A stretch of DNA of 18,888 nt, from NCBI GenBank assembly GCA_030685235.1, contig MU839324.1, forward strand, positions 1 to 18,888, read 5' to 3'. Made by a program: the position numbers and the translations under genes. The stretch is from Copromyces sp. CBS 386.78. Taxonomy: Eukaryota; Ascomycota; Sordariomycetes; Sordariales; Sordariaceae. Positions 16,590 through 18,888 of this stretch are shown piece after piece (position 1 is the first letter of the stretch; the number at the start of each line of letters is the position of its first letter). The notes under the pieces are model-generated. The model saw only the letters and a program-made list of their open reading frames with translations. It was not told where the DNA came from and made no database searches.

Positions 16590-18745
16590 ATGTTATCCCA
16601 TTTGGGCAGCAGCTTTGCCTATGGCCTCCTTCTGATGTTTGCCCTTGTCATCCACGCCGCAACCATCAACCAGCTCACCCCAACCGAGCGCTACCTCCGC
16701 GACTCAGCCCCCAAACTTCCGGGAATCAAATACTTTGTCCCCAAAAACACCAACGCCGGCGGTAACACGCGCCAACTCGCCATCTCCCATAACGTCCAAT
16801 CCCTCTCCGGAATCTCCCACTCCACCTCCTCCACCGGCAGCAGCAAGCAGCACACCATCACCCGCTCCGGCAACCGTCGCTCCGCCGTTTCTGTTCTAGG
16901 CCAACACCAACGCCGCCTGAAGCAAAATGCCATTCGCAACACTCACGGCTCCGGCGGCGGCGGCGGCCAGCATGGCTCGGGCGGCTCCTCTGGAGACTCT
17001 AACGGAGACGAGGGAAGTGCCTACGGCTACGAAAACGTCACCGTCACCACCGCCTTCGGCACGCAATACGCCGTCGAAGTCCACTGGAACTCGGTCCCCC
17101 TCTTGTTGCTGCTCGACACCGGCTCGTCCGACACCTGGGCCATCACCCACAACTTTTCCTGTCTCGACTACCTAGGCAACGACGTCCCGCAAGAAACCTG
17201 CGGCTTCGGGCCCGCTTACACTTTACCTCCTCCTCACACTCCCCCCTCTACTCCCCCTATCCCCGGCTTTAACAATGGCACCAATGGCACCACTCATCCA
17301 TCACCCAAGCCGCCCAAGGACAAGGAAGAAGACCTCTGGAAACCGTACGGCCCCACGGACCCGCAAACGCACATGTTCATCCAGTACGGCGACGGGGAGA
17401 TCGTCACGGGCCCGATGGGCTTCGCGGATATTAGCGTGGGCAACATCACGGTGAAAAGACAGCAGGTTGCGTTGGCGGAGAAGACGTTTTGGTTTGGAAA
17501 TAATTTGACGAGCGGATTGATGGGGCTGGCGTTCCCGAGTTTGACGAATGCTTACCTTGGGGATATGCCCGGCAGTAGTGGGAGTGGGAGTGGTGAGGGT
17601 GGTGAGGGCGGTGATGAAAGTGGAAGTGGAAGCGGCGGCCTAGGAAACGGCGAGGGCCACGAATCCTACAACCAGCTTTACTACCCGCCGCTGTTCACGA
17701 GCATGGTTAACCAGGGGTCGGTGCCGCCGTTGTTCAGCATCACGATTGATCGGAATGCTAGCTCGGGACTGTTGGCTTGGGGGGGGCTGCCGCCTGCTAC
17801 TGAGGGGTTGGAGAAGGGGAAGGATGTGGAGTTGGATATGATTATTGTGAGTACCCGCCCGCATTCAATGCCTTATACATGGGCGATAGATGAGCTGGAA
17901 CGCCAAAGCGGAAGTAAATGGTGAAGATGACTGACTGACTGAGGCATGATATCAATCATGACAGACAAACCTAATCGACGTGCCCGAAACCGCCTACGAT
18001 TACTCCTTCTACACCGTCATCCCCGACGGATGGCAGTTTGGCGCAAACACCAACACGAGAAAGTTCCCTTATATCGTCGACAGCGGAACTACGCTTTGCT
18101 ATTTGCCTTCTGGTACGTTATGTTTTATTCTCGCCAGCTGGCCTCCAGTCTAGCCTCTTCCTTACTGTACCCCCCTTTCCATTCTCACTCCACATCTTAT
18201 CTTATCTTACCTATCTCATCTTCGTTATTATCCTCCCATGTTCCCCGTCTTCCCATGCCATGTTCCCCGCCCCGTCTCTTCCCGTCGTTATCCCCCATCC
18301 CATCCCATTACCATTACTCACACACCCCAACATTCATTCATCCATCCATCCATCCATCCATCCATCCATCCATCCATCCATCCATTCACTTACTTACTTA
18401 CTTACTTACCCTACCCCCCCCAAAAAAACAGCCGAAGCCCAACAAATAAACCTATCCTTCAACCCCCCCGCAATCTACCTCTGGATGTACGGCGCCTACT
18501 TCACCTCGTGCGACGCCATCGTGCCGCGCGTCGGGGTAATCCTAGCGGGGCACACTTTCTACATGAACCCCGTCGACCTCATCAACCAGGACATGGTGGA
18601 CCCGCTGACGGGCCTGTGCATGACGGCCATTGCGGACGGGGGCGCGGGGCCGTATATACTGGGGGACGTGTTTATGCAGAATGCGTTGACGGTGTTTGAT
18701 GTGGGCAGGGGGAAGATGAGGTTTTTGGGGAGGGAGTTTTATTAG
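16590..18745 (+). CDS. secreted A1-family (pepsin-like) aspartic protease, 572 aa, 3 exons
   Basis: Proposed CDS: 16590-17846, 17965-18112 and 18432-18745 (1719 nt); both introns are GT-AG and splicing restores one frame. Residues 1-23 form a signal peptide (hydrophobic core LLLMFALVIHAA). A basic propeptide-like region with HQRRLKQN (106-113) precedes a Gly/Ser-rich linker (119-143). The first catalytic motif, DTGSSDTW (176-183, Asp176), lies after a hydrophobic strand. The flap is IQYGDGEIVTG (264-274) with Tyr266. The second motif, DSGTT (458-462, Asp458), is split off into exon 2. The C-terminus has YILGDVFM and VFDVGRGKMRF, the usual last strands of the fold. It hydrolyses peptide bonds at acid pH, probably outside the cell or at the wall. 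Unusual are a Pro-rich insertion (211-243) and an acidic Gly/Ser-rich insertion (327-356). No hydrophobic GPI-type tail is seen, so a soluble enzyme is more likely than an anchored yapsin. NxS/T sites suggest N-glycosylation. Confidence 0.9.
17847..17964 (+). other. protease intron 1 (118 nt)
   Basis: Donor GTGAGT, two overlapping CTGAC branch candidates (17931-17939), acceptor CAG at 17962-17964. It lies between codons. If retained, the frame stops at about 17922. Confidence 0.85.
18113..18431 (+). other. protease intron 2 (319 nt), expanded by microsatellites
   Basis: Donor GTACGT, acceptor CAG at 18429-18431, splitting a codon after the first base. It is long for this type of genome, and much of its 3' half is simple repeat. 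No perfect CTAAC is present; the CTTAC units at 18386-18409 are the nearest branch-like sequence. Retention gives a stop within about 14 codons. Confidence 0.8.
18338..18409. repeat. (ATCC)n plus (TTAC)n microsatellites inside protease intron 2
   Basis: About eleven to twelve uninterrupted ATCC units (about 18338-18384) are followed by about five TTAC units (about 18388-18409), ending some 22 nt before the splice acceptor. Confidence 0.9.
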
Positions 18746-18754
18746 AGTCGTAAA

Positions 18755-18771
18755 GGGGGGGGGGGGGGGGG
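18755..18771. repeat. poly-G run, 17 nt
   Basis: Seventeen G in a row, beginning 10 nt after the protease stop codon. Such runs are rare and are prone to sequencing and assembly length error. Confidence 0.9.
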
Positions 18772-18888
18772 TGGGGAGGTAGGTAGGGAGGTAGGGAGGT
18801 AGGGAGGTAGGGAGAGGGAGGTAGGTAGGGAGGTAGGGAGGTAGGGAGGTAGGGAGAGGGAGGTAGGTAGGGAGGTAGGGAGGTAGGG
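18772..18888. repeat. G-rich minisatellite with 42-nt higher-order period
   Basis: The array is made of GGTAGGGA-type octamers. The variant ggtaggtaggg recurs at 18778, 18820 and 18862, giving a 42-nt higher-order unit (one 12-mer, three octamers and a gaggga hexamer). About 2.6 units are visible and the window ends inside the array, so its full length is unknown. Its dense GGG triplets could fold into G-quadruplexes in DNA or in the protease mRNA. Confidence 0.9.

Noticed and set aside
18038..18745. Plus-strand frame of 235 codons running through protease intron 2
   Set aside because: It matches the exon-3 frame only by chance openness of the intron. The spliced model restores the catalytic DSGTT motif and the end of the fold in one frame.
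1..18888. Secondary-metabolite cluster suggested by the PaxU-like gene
   Set aside because: No prenyltransferase, P450, synthase or transporter gene is present; DUF829 proteins also occur outside such clusters.

Overview
The window looks like nuclear DNA of a filamentous ascomycete, most likely a sordariomycete close to Neurospora/Sordaria. The reasons are GC content near 50%, short introns with GTACGT/GTATGT donors and TACTAAC or CTGAC branch sites, widely spaced genes with long leaders, and very many simple-sequence tracts between genes. The assignment to order is inference from gene style. No prokaryotic features (operons, Shine-Dalgarno sites, CRISPR) were seen.

Layout: 1-2609 has no convincing gene. 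2610-3002 (+) encodes a 130-residue Cys-rich protein with two CxxC pairs, preceded by a 17-codon uORF. 3003-5151 is gene-free and crowded with microsatellites and inverted repeats. 5152-6270 (-) encodes a DUF829/TMEM53 (PaxU-like) alpha/beta-hydrolase protein. 7206-7826 (-) encodes a 206-residue acidic, repeat-bearing protein with a probable coiled coil. 7827-11051 holds its leader, a diverged tandem duplication and further simple repeats. 11052-12992 (-) is a four-exon gene for a 582-residue protein with three KH domains, related to the FUBP/KSRP RNA-binding proteins. 12993-16589 holds the long leaders of that gene and of the next one, with no supportable gene between. 16590-18745 (+) is a three-exon gene for a 572-residue secreted A1 (pepsin-like) aspartic protease. 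The window ends in a 17-G run and a G-rich minisatellite directly after that stop codon.

The genes do not form an obvious pathway. They look like an ordinary chromosomal stretch: one RNA-binding regulator, one secreted protease, one hydrolase-fold protein and two lineage-type proteins of unknown role. The most unusual signals are in the non-coding DNA: long, strand-specific ATG-free stretches upstream of the KH gene (884 nt) and of the protease (666 nt), structured inverted repeats, and the 42-nt higher-order G-rich repeat. I found no convincing new multi-gene system.
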